DNA from: RGIG6307 sp964424345
GTDB lineage: Bacteria; Bacillota; Clostridia; Lachnospirales; Lachnospiraceae
Length of the DNA stretch: 64,000 bases
Direction: 5' to 3'
Assembly (NCBI GenBank): GCA_964424345.1
Contig: CAYRIK010000006.1
Location: forward strand, 1 to 64,000
Of this stretch, positions 9,491 through 18,117 are shown one piece after another. The notes under the pieces were generated by a model that saw only the letters and a program-made list of their open reading frames with translations, was not told where the DNA came from and ran no database searches. Numbering within the stretch: position 1 is the stretch's first letter; every line of letters starts with the position of its first letter. A program made the translations under genes and the position numbers.

Positions 9491-9519
9491 TTGATTATTT
9501 TAGGAATGTTTGCTATAAT
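9491..9519 (+). promoter_or_regulatory. promoter of the CNNM transporter leader
   Basis: TTGATT at 9491-9496, 17-bp spacer, TGC plus TATAAT at 9514-9519. Start of transcription expected near 9526, giving a leader of about 185 bases before the transporter gene. Confidence 0.85.
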
Positions 9520-9560
9520 TGTCTACATCAATTGTTTTTTAAGGAGAAAGAACTACAAAG

Positions 9561-9650
9561 ATGGACGAAGACGACAGTGAAACTGCAAATCAATCTCCGT
9601 TGTATCATATGTTTAAATGGATAGGGCATAGTCTATATTTACGAGAGTAA
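9561..9650 (+). CDS. 29-residue acidic leader peptide upstream of the CNNM transporter
   Basis: Short reading frame preceded by AAGGAGAAAG (9541-9550) at about 10 bases from its ATG. The peptide begins MDEDDSETANQSP and ends GHSLYLRE. Four of the first five residues after Met are Asp or Glu, the kind of N-terminus known to destabilise translating ribosomes when Mg2+ is low (as in the enteric MgtL leader). The last nine codons run through the 5' arm and loop of the terminator hairpin at 9623-9669, so the ribosome's position would decide whether that hairpin forms. Too short for ordinary gene calling; regulatory role is inferred. Confidence 0.6.
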   Translation: MDEDDSETANQSPLYHMFKWIGHSLYLRE

Positions 9651-9669
9651 GCATAGGCTTTGCCTTTTT
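9623..9669 (+). terminator. attenuator hairpin in the CNNM transporter leader
   Basis: Long stem: 9625-9636 pairs with 9653-9664 (one T-T mismatch, one G-T pair), extended by 9623-9624 with 9665-9666, and capped by a TTAC-GAGA-GTAA tetraloop hairpin, followed by TTTTT at 9665-9669. It lies between a promoter and the gene it serves, which is the arrangement of an attenuator. The leader peptide stop codon (9648-9650) is inside it. Confidence 0.78.
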
Positions 9670-9711
9670 GTGTGCAAAAACATAGTTTAGATATAAGGAT
9701 GAAGGAGAAAA

Positions 9712-11022
9712 ATGGACAATTCAATTATTTTAATGATTTTATTACAAGTAGTGTTAATTGCATTAAATGCAATATTTGCAAGTGCAGAGATCGCAGTAAT
9801 CTCAATGAATGACAACAAAATGGAAAAAATGGCGGCGCAAGGAGATAAGAGAGCAATCAGACTTGCTGCATTGACAAGTCAGCCAGCACGATTTTTAGCT
9901 ACAATACAGGTAGCGATTACATTATCTGGTTTTCTTGGAAGTGCGTTTGCGGCAGAAAACTTCTCAGGTGTATTAGTAGATTGGCTTTTAGGACTTGGTG
10001 TTCCAATTTCAGAAAATGTATTAGATTCTATTGCTGTTATTTTTATTACTATTGTATTATCTTATTTTACATTAGTATTTGGTGAACTTGTGCCAAAACA
10101 GGTTGCTATGAGAAAAGCAGAACCGCTTGCGTTAGCAATTTCAGGACTAATCAGTACGATTGCCAAGTTGTTTGCACCGTTGGTAAGTTTTCTTACATTT
10201 TCTACAAACTCTATTCTTCGTTTGCTTGGAATTGACCCTGATGCGGAAGAAGAAACAGCAAGTGAAGAAGAAATTCGTATGATGGTCGATGTCGGAAGCC
10301 AAAAGGGTACGATTGACCATGAAGAACGAGATTTGATTCAGAATGTGTTTGAATTTGATGATTTGACCGCAGAACAGATATTAACACACAGAACAGATGT
10401 TACGATGTTGGATATGGAAGATTCTGTAGAAACATGGAAAGATATTGTTTTCCATACGAGCCATACATTGTATCCTGTTTGTAATGGAACAGCAGATAAA
10501 ATTATTGGTATTTTAAATGCAAAAGATTACTTCCGCTTGGAAAATAAAGAAAAAGAATATATATTGAAACATGCAGTCGTACCAGCATATTTTGTACCAA
10601 ATACAATCAAAGCCGATGACTTGTTCCGCAATATGAAAAAGAGTAAAAACAGAATTGCTGTTGTTTTAGATGAGTACGGCGGAGTGACAGGTATTATTAC
10701 AATCAATGACCTTGTAGAACAGTTAGTAGGTGATTTGGAAGATGACAAAGAAGAGTCAGAAAATCTAATCGAAAAATTAGAAGAAAATACATGGAAAATA
10801 CATGGCAGTGCATCTTTAGAAGAAGTTTCTGAAGTGTTGGGTGTGCATCTTTCCAGTGAAGAATATGATACATTTAATGGTTGGATTTTCCATGTGCTGC
10901 AAAGCATTCCAGAAGATGGAAGTGATGTAGAATTTGAAGAATTGGGATTACATATTAAATGTACCAAAATTGAAGACCATCAGGTAGAAGCTGCAATTGT
11001 GACAAAGGTGGAAGAAGTTTAA
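9712..11022 (+). CDS. CNNM/CorC (HlyC)-family transporter with CBS pair, probable Mg2+ exporter
   Basis: 436 residues. Residues 1-190 form a DUF21/CNNM membrane domain with the ASAEIAVISMN start and PARFLATIQVAITLSGFLGSAFA; about 205-330 is a CBS pair (TAEQILTHRTDVTMLD, VLDEYGGVTGIITINDLVEQLVGDLEDD); the rest is a CorC_HlyC domain. CNNM proteins move Mg2+; the staphylococcal relative MpfA is linked to Mg2+ efflux. Older annotations call such proteins haemolysins, which is unsupported. Ribosome site AAGGAG precedes the ATG. Expression appears to be set by the leader described at 9561-9669. Confidence 0.88.
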   Translation: MDNSIILMILLQVVLIALNAIFASAEIAVISMNDNKMEKMAAQGDKRAIRLAALTSQPARFLATIQVAITLSGFLGSAFAAENFSGVLVDWLLGLGVPISENVLDSIAVIFITIVLSYFTLVFGELVPKQVAMRKAEPLALAISGLISTIAKLFAPLVSFLTFSTNSILRLLGIDPDAEEETASEEEIRMMVDVGSQKGTIDHEERDLIQNVFEFDDLTAEQILTHRTDVTMLDMEDSVETWKDIVFHTSHTLYPVCNGTADKIIGILNAKDYFRLENKEKEYILKHAVVPAYFVPNTIKADDLFRNMKKSKNRIAVVLDEYGGVTGIITINDLVEQLVGDLEDDKEESENLIEKLEENTWKIHGSASLEEVSEVLGVHLSSEEYDTFNGWIFHVLQSIPEDGSDVEFEELGLHIKCTKIEDHQVEAAIVTKVEEV

Positions 11023-11034
11023 CTATTATAATTG

Positions 11035-11100
11035 ATACCAACGAACAATTTTTCAAAAAGCAAAAGCTTATATTGAAAAAAATTGTTTGTTGGTATTTAT
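11035..11100 (+). terminator. terminator after the CNNM transporter gene
   Basis: Very long hairpin: 11035-11053 pairs with 11075-11096, with a smaller AAGC-AAAA-GCTT element inside. It is also A/T-flanked and may work for the convergent AraC gene. Confidence 0.7.
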
Positions 11101-11138
11101 GCTGAGGATAATCAGATGTAAATGAAATAAATAATATA

Positions 11139-11891
11139 TTAGCTTCGAATGGTATTTCTCCAATCAGATGGGGAAATGCCATTTTTTGCGTAGAATGTTT
11201 TGTAAAAGTGTGAGTAATTGATAAAACCACATTTGAGTGCAATATTTTCGATGGAATCTGATGTAGATATCAACAGACGTTTTGCTTGTTTAATCTTTAA
11301 AAAGTTAATATATTCTACAGGAGTCATCTGATATTCTTTTTTGAAAATATTGATAATATGATTTTTGCTAAAATGAAATTCTTTAGAGATTTCTTCAAGT
11401 GTAGGTTTTTCCAAGAAGTGTTCTTCTAAAAAGTCTGCAATTTCATTGGCTTGAGTACGTTCTTTTGGTTTTGAATAGAGCATAGAAAGTATTTCGAAAA
11501 ACAAAGCACATTTTTCGGGATAAATAGCATCTTCGTGAGCCAAATTGTCTAGTTTATCTATAAAAGGTTTAAAGGTTGGATAGTGAAAAGTTCCTTGAAA
11601 TGGCAACACATCAGTACTTTCTTCCCAAGAACTGCGAAAATGTACATAAAAATACTTGGGTGAATCACTTGGGCAAATACCTTGCTGGTAATATCCTTGT
11701 TTTTGAATGTAATATTCACCTGGATGAACTTCAATATCTTTACCATCTTCTCGAAAACGTAAGATGCCGTCAAAAACAAGAAGTAAAACATCTTTATTTA
11801 GAGTACGCGTGATATGATATTCATTCTCGTTGAAAAAACGTAAAGAAGAAGATAAATAGGTAATAGGTTCGTTCAAGTTTATTCCACACAT
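11139..11891 (-). CDS. AraC-family transcriptional regulator (sugar-responsive type)
   Basis: 250 residues: an N-terminal cupin-like ligand domain (about 1-120; VLLLVFDGILRFREDGKDIEVHPGEYY) and two C-terminal helix-turn-helix units (about 155-250; PTLEEISKEFHFSKNHIINIFKKE and SIENIALKCGFINYSHFYKTF). An open frame runs further upstream to 12161, but GGAGGAAT lies just before the ATG at 11891 and the extra part is low-complexity. It is divergent from the binding-protein gene at 12156, whose promoter carries three direct repeats, so it probably activates that operon. Confidence 0.92.
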   Translation of the reverse strand: MCGINLNEPITYLSSSLRFFNENEYHITRTLNKDVLLLVFDGILRFREDGKDIEVHPGEYYIQKQGYYQQGICPSDSPKYFYVHFRSSWEESTDVLPFQGTFHYPTFKPFIDKLDNLAHEDAIYPEKCALFFEILSMLYSKPKERTQANEIADFLEEHFLEKPTLEEISKEFHFSKNHIINIFKKEYQMTPVEYINFLKIKQAKRLLISTSDSIENIALKCGFINYSHFYKTFYAKNGISPSDWRNTIRS

Positions 11892-11987
11892 GTTATATTC
11901 CTCCGTTGGTGGTATGATATATATAGGTAAATCTGCACAAAAAAAATGTATATGTGGATATTTCCTGTGGCTGATTTTAACATAAAA

Positions 11988-12055
11988 GTGTGATATAAGC
12001 AATGTGAAGTGTGATATATTTAATGTTTTTTTGAAAAAAACTGTGATATTATAAA
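11988..12055 (+). promoter_or_regulatory. three direct repeats and -10 of the sugar-binding protein promoter
   Basis: TGTGATAT occurs at 11989-11996, 12010-12017 and 12042-12049, that is at 21- and 32-bp steps (two and three helical turns). The third copy abuts a -10 like TATAAA at 12050-12055, and the -35 place holds only TTTTTT. AraC-type activators usually bind direct half-sites 21 bp apart next to a weak promoter, so this is the likely operator. Confidence 0.65.
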
Positions 12056-12155
12056 TACAACTTGAACGGATATCCTTTAGTTGAAAAACGGTGAGAAAAG
12101 CAAAATTGAACAGTAAATAAATAAGAAACTGTATTCGTGAAGGAGGTACAACTTT

Positions 12156-13922
12156 ATGCAAAAAACAAAGTTAGTAGCACTTGGTATGGCAGCATCCCTT
12201 GTAGTAGGAATGGCTGGCTGTGGCGATAAAAAAACAGATGCCGATGCATCATCAACAGTATCATCTGTAGTTTCTACGGAGAGTAAGAGTAGTGAAGAAG
12301 TAAAAACAACAGATAATACAGCATCTGATGATCCATATGCAGAAAAAATGGACATTGTAATTGGAACGATGACAAGCAGTGCTATCAGCGATTGGAAAAA
12401 CAATTTATTAACTCAGGCAGTAGAAGAACGTTTTAATGTAAATTTGGAATTTTTTATGCTTCCTGCTAACAATGGTGACTGGGCAACAAAAGTTACTTTG
12501 ATGGCAACAGCAGAAGCTGATAATATGCCGGATATGCTTATGGGTGATGGCGTAATTCAGCCTTCACAGCAGATTGAATTAGGTGCAGCAGGAGCAATTC
12601 AGCCTATAGAAGATTATGTATATGATGCAGAAAAGATGCCTTATTTTAATGCATTAACTGATAAAGTAAAAGAAGAAATGTTTGCTGTTATGCTTCAATC
12701 TGACGGACACATTTATGGTCTTGGTGATGATACAATTCATCCAAGTAATCAAAATCCAGAAAAGATGTGGATTAATCAGAGTTGGCTTGATACATTAAAT
12801 TTAGAAAAACCAACTACAACAGAAGAGTTGAAAAATGTGTTGATTGCATTCCGTGATAATGACCCTAATGGAAATGGTGTTCAGGATGAAATTGGTGCAT
12901 ATGGAAGACGACAGGGATGGGGTTCTGATATTATTCCTTGTTTAATGACTTCTTTTGTATCTTGGAATAATGGTAAAGATAATGGTGGTCTTACAGTAGA
13001 TCAGAATGATGGCGTTACTGTAGTAGCTCCATTCGTAACAGAAGAATGGAAAGAAGGTCTTCATTACATGAGTGACCTGTATGAAGAAGGCGTATTAAAT
13101 GCAGGTATCTTTACAGATGATGATACTACTTATAGAGGTACTATAAACTTAGATCCAGCAATTGTTGGTTTAGTAGATATGGCAGGAAAAAGCTGGATTA
13201 CAGAAGAGAGCATTCGTGAACAGTATGATTTCTTATTACCAGTAGAAGGTCCTGGCGGATTATCTTACTATCCTACTCGTTGTGCAGGTTTCTGTGCAGA
13301 AGTAGTATTTACATGTACTGGTGATAAACTTGACAGATGTATCGCAATTGAAGACGCAATGTATGATTATTCTACTCCAGAAAGTCTTGGATATTTAAGA
13401 AGTGGATACGGTGTATATGGTGTAGACTGGACAGATGATCCAGAAGTTTGTGCAAAAGCAAATTCTTTATATTTAGAAGCTGGTCTGATTGATGAAATTG
13501 ATATCGTTCGTTTAAATGCACCTGTTAATCCTCATAATTGGAACTGGGCAGGTTTTGGTGCAGGTGCTCCTAGAAATGGTGAAATTTGGGGTACAACAGC
13601 AACTATGTACAATGGAGAAGTATATGATATTGAAAAAGCAGGTGATGAATGGCAGCTTGACTTTTTAGCATCTTTAGATAATCCTCAGTACTTACCAAAG
13701 ACACTTCCAGTATTAAACTGGACAACAGAAGAAAAAGATGCGATTGGTGATACTCGCTCTAATATTACAAGTTATGTAAATAGTTTCCTTGCTGAATGTG
13801 TAACAGGTGTTCAGGATATCGATAAGAATTGGGATGGTTATATTAAAGAAATCGAAAGTTTAGGTCTTCAGAATTGGCTTGATATTGCTCAGACAATCTA
13901 TGATAGACAGAGAAGTAAATAA
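12156..13922 (+). CDS. extracellular sugar-binding lipoprotein (LplA-like family 1 solute-binding protein)
   Basis: 588 residues. A lipoprotein signal ends in VGMAGC with Cys22 as the lipidation site, followed by a Ser/Thr/Asp-rich spacer to about residue 65, then a large periplasmic-binding fold with MPDMLMGDG and the EF-like loop DNDPNGNGVQDEIGAYG near 230-245. Such proteins capture oligosaccharides outside the cell for an ABC importer. The ribosome site is GGAGG before the ATG. No permease genes follow it; the next genes are glycosidases. The permease end at 1-122 belongs to another transcription unit. Confidence 0.9.
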   Translation: MQKTKLVALGMAASLVVGMAGCGDKKTDADASSTVSSVVSTESKSSEEVKTTDNTASDDPYAEKMDIVIGTMTSSAISDWKNNLLTQAVEERFNVNLEFFMLPANNGDWATKVTLMATAEADNMPDMLMGDGVIQPSQQIELGAAGAIQPIEDYVYDAEKMPYFNALTDKVKEEMFAVMLQSDGHIYGLGDDTIHPSNQNPEKMWINQSWLDTLNLEKPTTTEELKNVLIAFRDNDPNGNGVQDEIGAYGRRQGWGSDIIPCLMTSFVSWNNGKDNGGLTVDQNDGVTVVAPFVTEEWKEGLHYMSDLYEEGVLNAGIFTDDDTTYRGTINLDPAIVGLVDMAGKSWITEESIREQYDFLLPVEGPGGLSYYPTRCAGFCAEVVFTCTGDKLDRCIAIEDAMYDYSTPESLGYLRSGYGVYGVDWTDDPEVCAKANSLYLEAGLIDEIDIVRLNAPVNPHNWNWAGFGAGAPRNGEIWGTTATMYNGEVYDIEKAGDEWQLDFLASLDNPQYLPKTLPVLNWTTEEKDAIGDTRSNITSYVNSFLAECVTGVQDIDKNWDGYIKEIESLGLQNWLDIAQTIYDRQRSK

Positions 13923-13970
13923 TTATTAATCAAAATTTAGGTCTTTTTCATATAGATTAATAATAGGTGG

Positions 13971-14008
13971 ACTGCCCGATAGAGGAAATCTGTCGGGCAG
14001 TTTTGTTT
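13971..14008 (+). terminator. terminator after the sugar-binding protein gene
   Basis: Stem ACTGCCCGATAG / CTGTCGGGCAGT, loop of seven, then TTTTGTTT. Confidence 0.88.
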
Positions 14009-14030
14009 ATGCACATAAGATTCTAAAGTA

Positions 14031-14077
14031 ACATTTGTACAATCTGTTTTCTATAAAAATTCCGATGGTACAAATGT
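14031..14077. promoter_or_regulatory. perfect 10-bp inverted repeat upstream of the MGH1-like glycosidase
   Basis: ACATTTGTAC at 14031-14040 and GTACAAATGT at 14068-14077, centres 37 bp apart, in the only promoter-sized gap before the gene at 14127. It could be a paired operator or a leader stem-loop. No convincing -35/-10 pair was found next to it. Confidence 0.5.
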
Positions 14078-14126
14078 ATGTCATTATATCAGTATGGTAA
14101 GATCGGAAAAGGCAAAGGATATATGT

Positions 14127-16214
14127 ATGTTAAAGGAACGTAACATAAATAAATTTTTAGAAACTACAAGACGAAGTGATGTTCGAGGTTATAATATTTA
14201 TACAAGAGGAAAACAAGAATTAAACCGATTAAAACAGGGTAATACAACGCTCGAACAATGGGATGCACCTAGTTTGGGTCTTCCCGGAATGATATCTATT
14301 GCACATGAAATTGATACAAAAGATATAATTGTACCCCAAATTTTTTCAGGAGGGAAAAAATTGGAGTTTACAGTTATGAGAAATCGCTGGACGCCTGCAT
14401 TTATGGATACGATGTATCGTTGCAGACCATTTGGAGCGTATAAAAAGTCAGGTGTTCTTGCTGTTCGTGAAAGAAAATGTTTCAATGAAGAAGATACATT
14501 TATTTCACATTTGACATTGTGTAATGATGGTTCAGAACCAATGCAGATTACAGTAAAACTTTGTGTTCCATTTCAAACAATTTCTGAAGGGATATATAAA
14601 GTTCATACGAAAATTATGCCGGCAAGTCTTGGACAAAATTTATTTTTAGATGGGTTTATTTATGCAACAACAAATCAGGGAACGAGTGCTGATGTTGTTG
14701 TTCCTCCGTTTGGAAAAGCAGAAATTCAATATGGTTTTGCATTCCATGCACAGAGTCTTGAAAAAGCAAAGGAAGCATTGCACAGAGCGTTTTGCGAATC
14801 GGAGCCGTTTCAAAAATCAGAAGATCGTTTTAATGCATGGATGGATCAATATGTACCAAGATTGTTCATCGATGACATGGATATGTTGAAGATTTATTAT
14901 TATCGATTTTTTGTTATAAAGTCTGCAATCCATACTCCTTCTGATATATGGCCTGAGTCTGTATTTCAAGGTGCTTGCGTGTATGAATCTCCGTTTGGTG
15001 GGTGGTTTGGTGCACCAATTGGACTTCCATTTCCACTTCAAATAGAGGAAATGAAGTGGATGAAAGATACGAAAGTACTTTGTTCACAAATAGATAATTG
15101 GTGTGAAGGTCATGGTGCAACAAAAGGATATATTCAATTTACTCCAATGGCAGTTTGGGATGTGTATGTGCACAAAAAAGATAAAAATTTGATTGAGAAA
15201 TATTATGAATCAATGAAGCAATATACGCTTTTAAAATGTTTTGAAGATAAAAGTATGTTACCAAAGACTGAAGGCAGTTGGATTACAGGGGCAGAATATC
15301 AACCATCTTTTTATCAGTATACAGAACCAAAGTGGGATTGGAGAAATGATACAGAGGGAGTTAAAGATGGATTCGAGAGAACAATTCTGCATAGAGTAGA
15401 TGAGTGCAGTATGCATTTGTTGAATTTAGCTGCTTGTAAAAATATGGCAGATTTATTAGAAAAAACAGAAGATACACACTTTTTTACAGAAGCTTTGGAG
15501 GAAGCTAAGAAACAGGTTATTTCTTTGTTTTGGAATGAGGAGAAAGGCTTTTTCTTTGATGTGGATGTAAAAACGGGAAAGCAATGTGATGAGGCTTACA
15601 GCTATGATGGATGTATGCCAATGATGAAACAGCTTTTTGGAGAAAAATATCATAAAGTATTTGAACATTTTGCAAAGCAAGGCTGTTTTCATGCAGATTT
15701 TGGTTTGACTAGTGTTGGAAAGCAGTGTCCGATGTACTGGTTTGATAATTGTATAGTTGGACCAACAGAAGCAAGTTTAGATAACCCACATTTATATGGT
15801 TGTTGTTGGAATGGACCAATTTGGCCGTTTGCAGTTTCTTTAGTATTAGAATCTCTTGGCAGTGCAGCCTATGAAAATGAAGATTTAAATGATTTGTTTG
15901 AAATGATATTTAAAGAATATACAGAATTGCATTTTGAATCAGGGGATCGCGCGACACCATGTATTGTAGAGCATTACAGACCGACTGATGGAGCTGCATT
16001 TTCTCCACAGGCAGAATATTTTCATTCAGAATGGCTCAATCTATTTTTATCTTATTATCTTGGAATTTGTGTTCGAGAAGAAGAGATTTGTATAAAGCCG
16101 ATGATAAAAGAAGAATTTATTCTGGAAGGTATTCAGATTCATGGAAAATCTTATACCATTTCACAAGAGTATAAAAATGGAAAATGGGAACAGTATATAA
16201 AAGAAATTTCATAA
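14127..16214 (+). CDS. MGH1-like (GH63-type) glycoside hydrolase
   Basis: 695 residues. The C-terminal two thirds looks like an (alpha/alpha)6 toroid of the MGH1/GH63/trehalase type: WGAPIGLPFPLQIEEMKW, LFWNEEKGFFFDVD, YGCCWNGPIWPFAVSLVLESLG and HFESGD. No signal peptide, so it should act in the cytoplasm on imported sugars. The frame starts at 14094, but AAAGGAT lies six bases before the ATG at 14127. It is followed after 21 bases by the GH127-like gene. The exact substrate cannot be named. Confidence 0.75.
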   Translation: MLKERNINKFLETTRRSDVRGYNIYTRGKQELNRLKQGNTTLEQWDAPSLGLPGMISIAHEIDTKDIIVPQIFSGGKKLEFTVMRNRWTPAFMDTMYRCRPFGAYKKSGVLAVRERKCFNEEDTFISHLTLCNDGSEPMQITVKLCVPFQTISEGIYKVHTKIMPASLGQNLFLDGFIYATTNQGTSADVVVPPFGKAEIQYGFAFHAQSLEKAKEALHRAFCESEPFQKSEDRFNAWMDQYVPRLFIDDMDMLKIYYYRFFVIKSAIHTPSDIWPESVFQGACVYESPFGGWFGAPIGLPFPLQIEEMKWMKDTKVLCSQIDNWCEGHGATKGYIQFTPMAVWDVYVHKKDKNLIEKYYESMKQYTLLKCFEDKSMLPKTEGSWITGAEYQPSFYQYTEPKWDWRNDTEGVKDGFERTILHRVDECSMHLLNLAACKNMADLLEKTEDTHFFTEALEEAKKQVISLFWNEEKGFFFDVDVKTGKQCDEAYSYDGCMPMMKQLFGEKYHKVFEHFAKQGCFHADFGLTSVGKQCPMYWFDNCIVGPTEASLDNPHLYGCCWNGPIWPFAVSLVLESLGSAAYENEDLNDLFEMIFKEYTELHFESGDRATPCIVEHYRPTDGAAFSPQAEYFHSEWLNLFLSYYLGICVREEEICIKPMIKEEFILEGIQIHGKSYTISQEYKNGKWEQYIKEIS

Positions 16215-16235
16215 AGCTAGAAAGGAAGATTGTGT

Positions 16236-18050
16236 ATGAGAAAATGGGATTTTTATACGTCACAGGAAATAAAACCAAAAGGATGGTTAAAAAGACAATT
16301 AGAAATTCAAGCAAATGGACTGAGTGGAAATTTAGATAAAGTGTGGAGGGATGTAAGAGACAGTGCATGGATTGGAAAAGATGCTGAAGGATGGGAACGA
16401 GTTCCTTATTGGCTAGACGGATTTATACCGCTGGCATATCTTTTAGAAAATGCGGATATGATAGAACGTGCAAAGCGATATATAGATGGAATTTTAGCAT
16501 TGCAACAAGAAGATGGATGGATTGCACCATGCAGCAAGGAAGAACGCAGTACATATGACAGTTGGGCAGTTCAGTTAATCAGTAAAGTGTTAGTTGTCTA
16601 TTATGAATGTTCGAAAGATGAAAGAATACCAACCGTACTTTATAAGATGTTGAAAAATTATTATGAAGAATTAAAAACAGAAAATATACGTCTGTTTCGT
16701 TGGGGAAAATACCGCTGGTATGAAACATTTATTGCAATTAATTTTTTATATAAAAGGTATGAAGAAGCATGGATAAAAGAACTAGCATACATATTAAAAA
16801 AGCAAGGTGTGGACTACGCACAAAAGCAAGAATTGTGGAAGAAACCTTTAAATAAATGGACATTAGATACACATATTGTAAATATTGCAATGATGTTAAA
16901 AGAAGAGGCAGTATGTTGTGATATATTAGGAGAGGCATATAGTCAAAAAGCAGATAAGTTATATGATGTTTTAGAACAGTACAATGGAAGACCGATGGGT
17001 ATATTTACTGGAGATGAATGTTTATCTGGTTTAAGTGCGATTCAAGGAACAGAACTTTGTGCAGTTGTAGAACAGATGTATTCTTATGAGCATTTGTTTG
17101 CATACAGTGGAAATAGTAAATGGGCAGAATTGTTAGAATTAGCAGCATTTAATGCATTGCCTGCAACAGTAAGTGATGATATGTGGACGCATCAATATGA
17201 TCAGTTGAGCAATCAAATTTCTTGTGAAAAATTTCCAGGAAAATCTTTATTCAGAACAAATGGCTCAGAAGCACACTTATTTGGACTAGAGCCGAATTAT
17301 GGTTGTTGTACTGCTAATTTTAATCAGGCCTTTCCAAAGCTTGCTTTGGCAGTATTTATGCATAATGAAAATGCGATTATTCATGCAGTACCGCTTCCTG
17401 CAACATTGCATACAGCAAATGTGAAAATAGAAGTGGAAACAGAATATCCGTTTAAAAATACATTTGTTTATAAAATACAGGCAGATAAAGCATTTGATTT
17501 TATTGTACGCATTCCATCTTTTGCAGATCAAGTAACTGTGAATGGAAACTTGGTAAAAGCTGATAAAGAATACAGTTTTGCAATCCAAGAAGGAACAACA
17601 ACGATTACAATGTCTTATGAAACAAGAATAGAATTATTAAATAGACCAGATGCGTTATATACCGTTAAAAAAGGTTCATTGGTATTTTCACTTCCTATTA
17701 CATACGAAAAGAAAATACATGAATTTGAACAAAATGGAGTAGAACGAAAGTATCCTTATTGTGATTACGAGTATGTTGGAATTAGTGCATGGAATTATGG
17801 GTTTGCAAGTGAAATATTTACTGTAGAACAGCGTGTAATTAGTGATATTCCATTTTCTTCTGATAAACCACCAATTGTATTGAAAACAGAAATGCAAAAA
17901 ATTGATTGGGGATTAGAAGATGGATATGAAACTGTATGTGCTAAAGTTCCATTTTCCACAAAGGCGATTGGAGAGGTGGAAACGAAAGAGCTTTATCCGT
18001 ATGGTTGTGCAAAGCTTCGTATGACAGAAATGCCGATAGTACAAAAATAA
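16236..18050 (+). CDS. GH127/DUF1680-type glycosidase (beta-L-arabinofuranosidase-like)
   Basis: 604 residues, no signal peptide. An (alpha/alpha)6 core is followed by beta-sandwich domains. The metal-site pattern of this clan is present: TGDECLSG (Glu about 260), TELC (Glu about 272, Cys about 274) and YGCCTANF (Cys about 357 and 358); in characterised GH127 enzymes a cysteine is the nucleophile and the others bind zinc. The ATG at 16236 follows AAAGGAAG; an in-frame TTG at 16230 is less likely. Co-transcribed with the glycosidase before it. Linkage specificity could differ from arabinofuranosides. Confidence 0.82.
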   Translation: MRKWDFYTSQEIKPKGWLKRQLEIQANGLSGNLDKVWRDVRDSAWIGKDAEGWERVPYWLDGFIPLAYLLENADMIERAKRYIDGILALQQEDGWIAPCSKEERSTYDSWAVQLISKVLVVYYECSKDERIPTVLYKMLKNYYEELKTENIRLFRWGKYRWYETFIAINFLYKRYEEAWIKELAYILKKQGVDYAQKQELWKKPLNKWTLDTHIVNIAMMLKEEAVCCDILGEAYSQKADKLYDVLEQYNGRPMGIFTGDECLSGLSAIQGTELCAVVEQMYSYEHLFAYSGNSKWAELLELAAFNALPATVSDDMWTHQYDQLSNQISCEKFPGKSLFRTNGSEAHLFGLEPNYGCCTANFNQAFPKLALAVFMHNENAIIHAVPLPATLHTANVKIEVETEYPFKNTFVYKIQADKAFDFIVRIPSFADQVTVNGNLVKADKEYSFAIQEGTTTITMSYETRIELLNRPDALYTVKKGSLVFSLPITYEKKIHEFEQNGVERKYPYCDYEYVGISAWNYGFASEIFTVEQRVISDIPFSSDKPPIVLKTEMQKIDWGLEDGYETVCAKVPFSTKAIGEVETKELYPYGCAKLRMTEMPIVQK

Positions 18051-18064
18051 TTTACAAACAGGTA

Positions 18065-18117
18065 TTGAATTTCTTCAGAAAGTATGCTACTATACAAATA
18101 GTTAGTTCTAACTAACT
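18065..18117 (+). promoter_or_regulatory. promoter with GTTAGT-N4-ACTAAC operator, no gene downstream
   Basis: TTGAAT at 18065-18070, 17-bp spacer, extended TGC and TACTAT at 18088-18093. The palindrome GTTAGTTCTAACTAAC fills 18101-18116 (with flanks, eight-base arms at 18100-18117), right at the expected transcription start. The same palindrome recurs at 34726 and 34854. Confidence 0.65.

Noticed and set aside
9269..9580. 103-codon plus-strand frame over bioY 5' end and the intergenic promoter
   Set aside because: It runs antisense through bioY and through the CNNM promoter; the short frame at 9561 in another phase has the ribosome site.
9526..9711. M-box or yybP-ykoY riboswitch in the CNNM leader
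   Set aside because: None of the conserved core segments of these classes could be found; the short frame and attenuator explain the region better.
9712..11022. Haemolysin
   Set aside because: The family name is historical; CNNM plus CBS plus CorC domains indicate ion transport.
11892..12161. Longer start for the AraC regulator (extra 90 residues)
   Set aside because: The extension covers the operator repeats and is Phe/Ile/His rich; a good ribosome site sits before the ATG at 11891.
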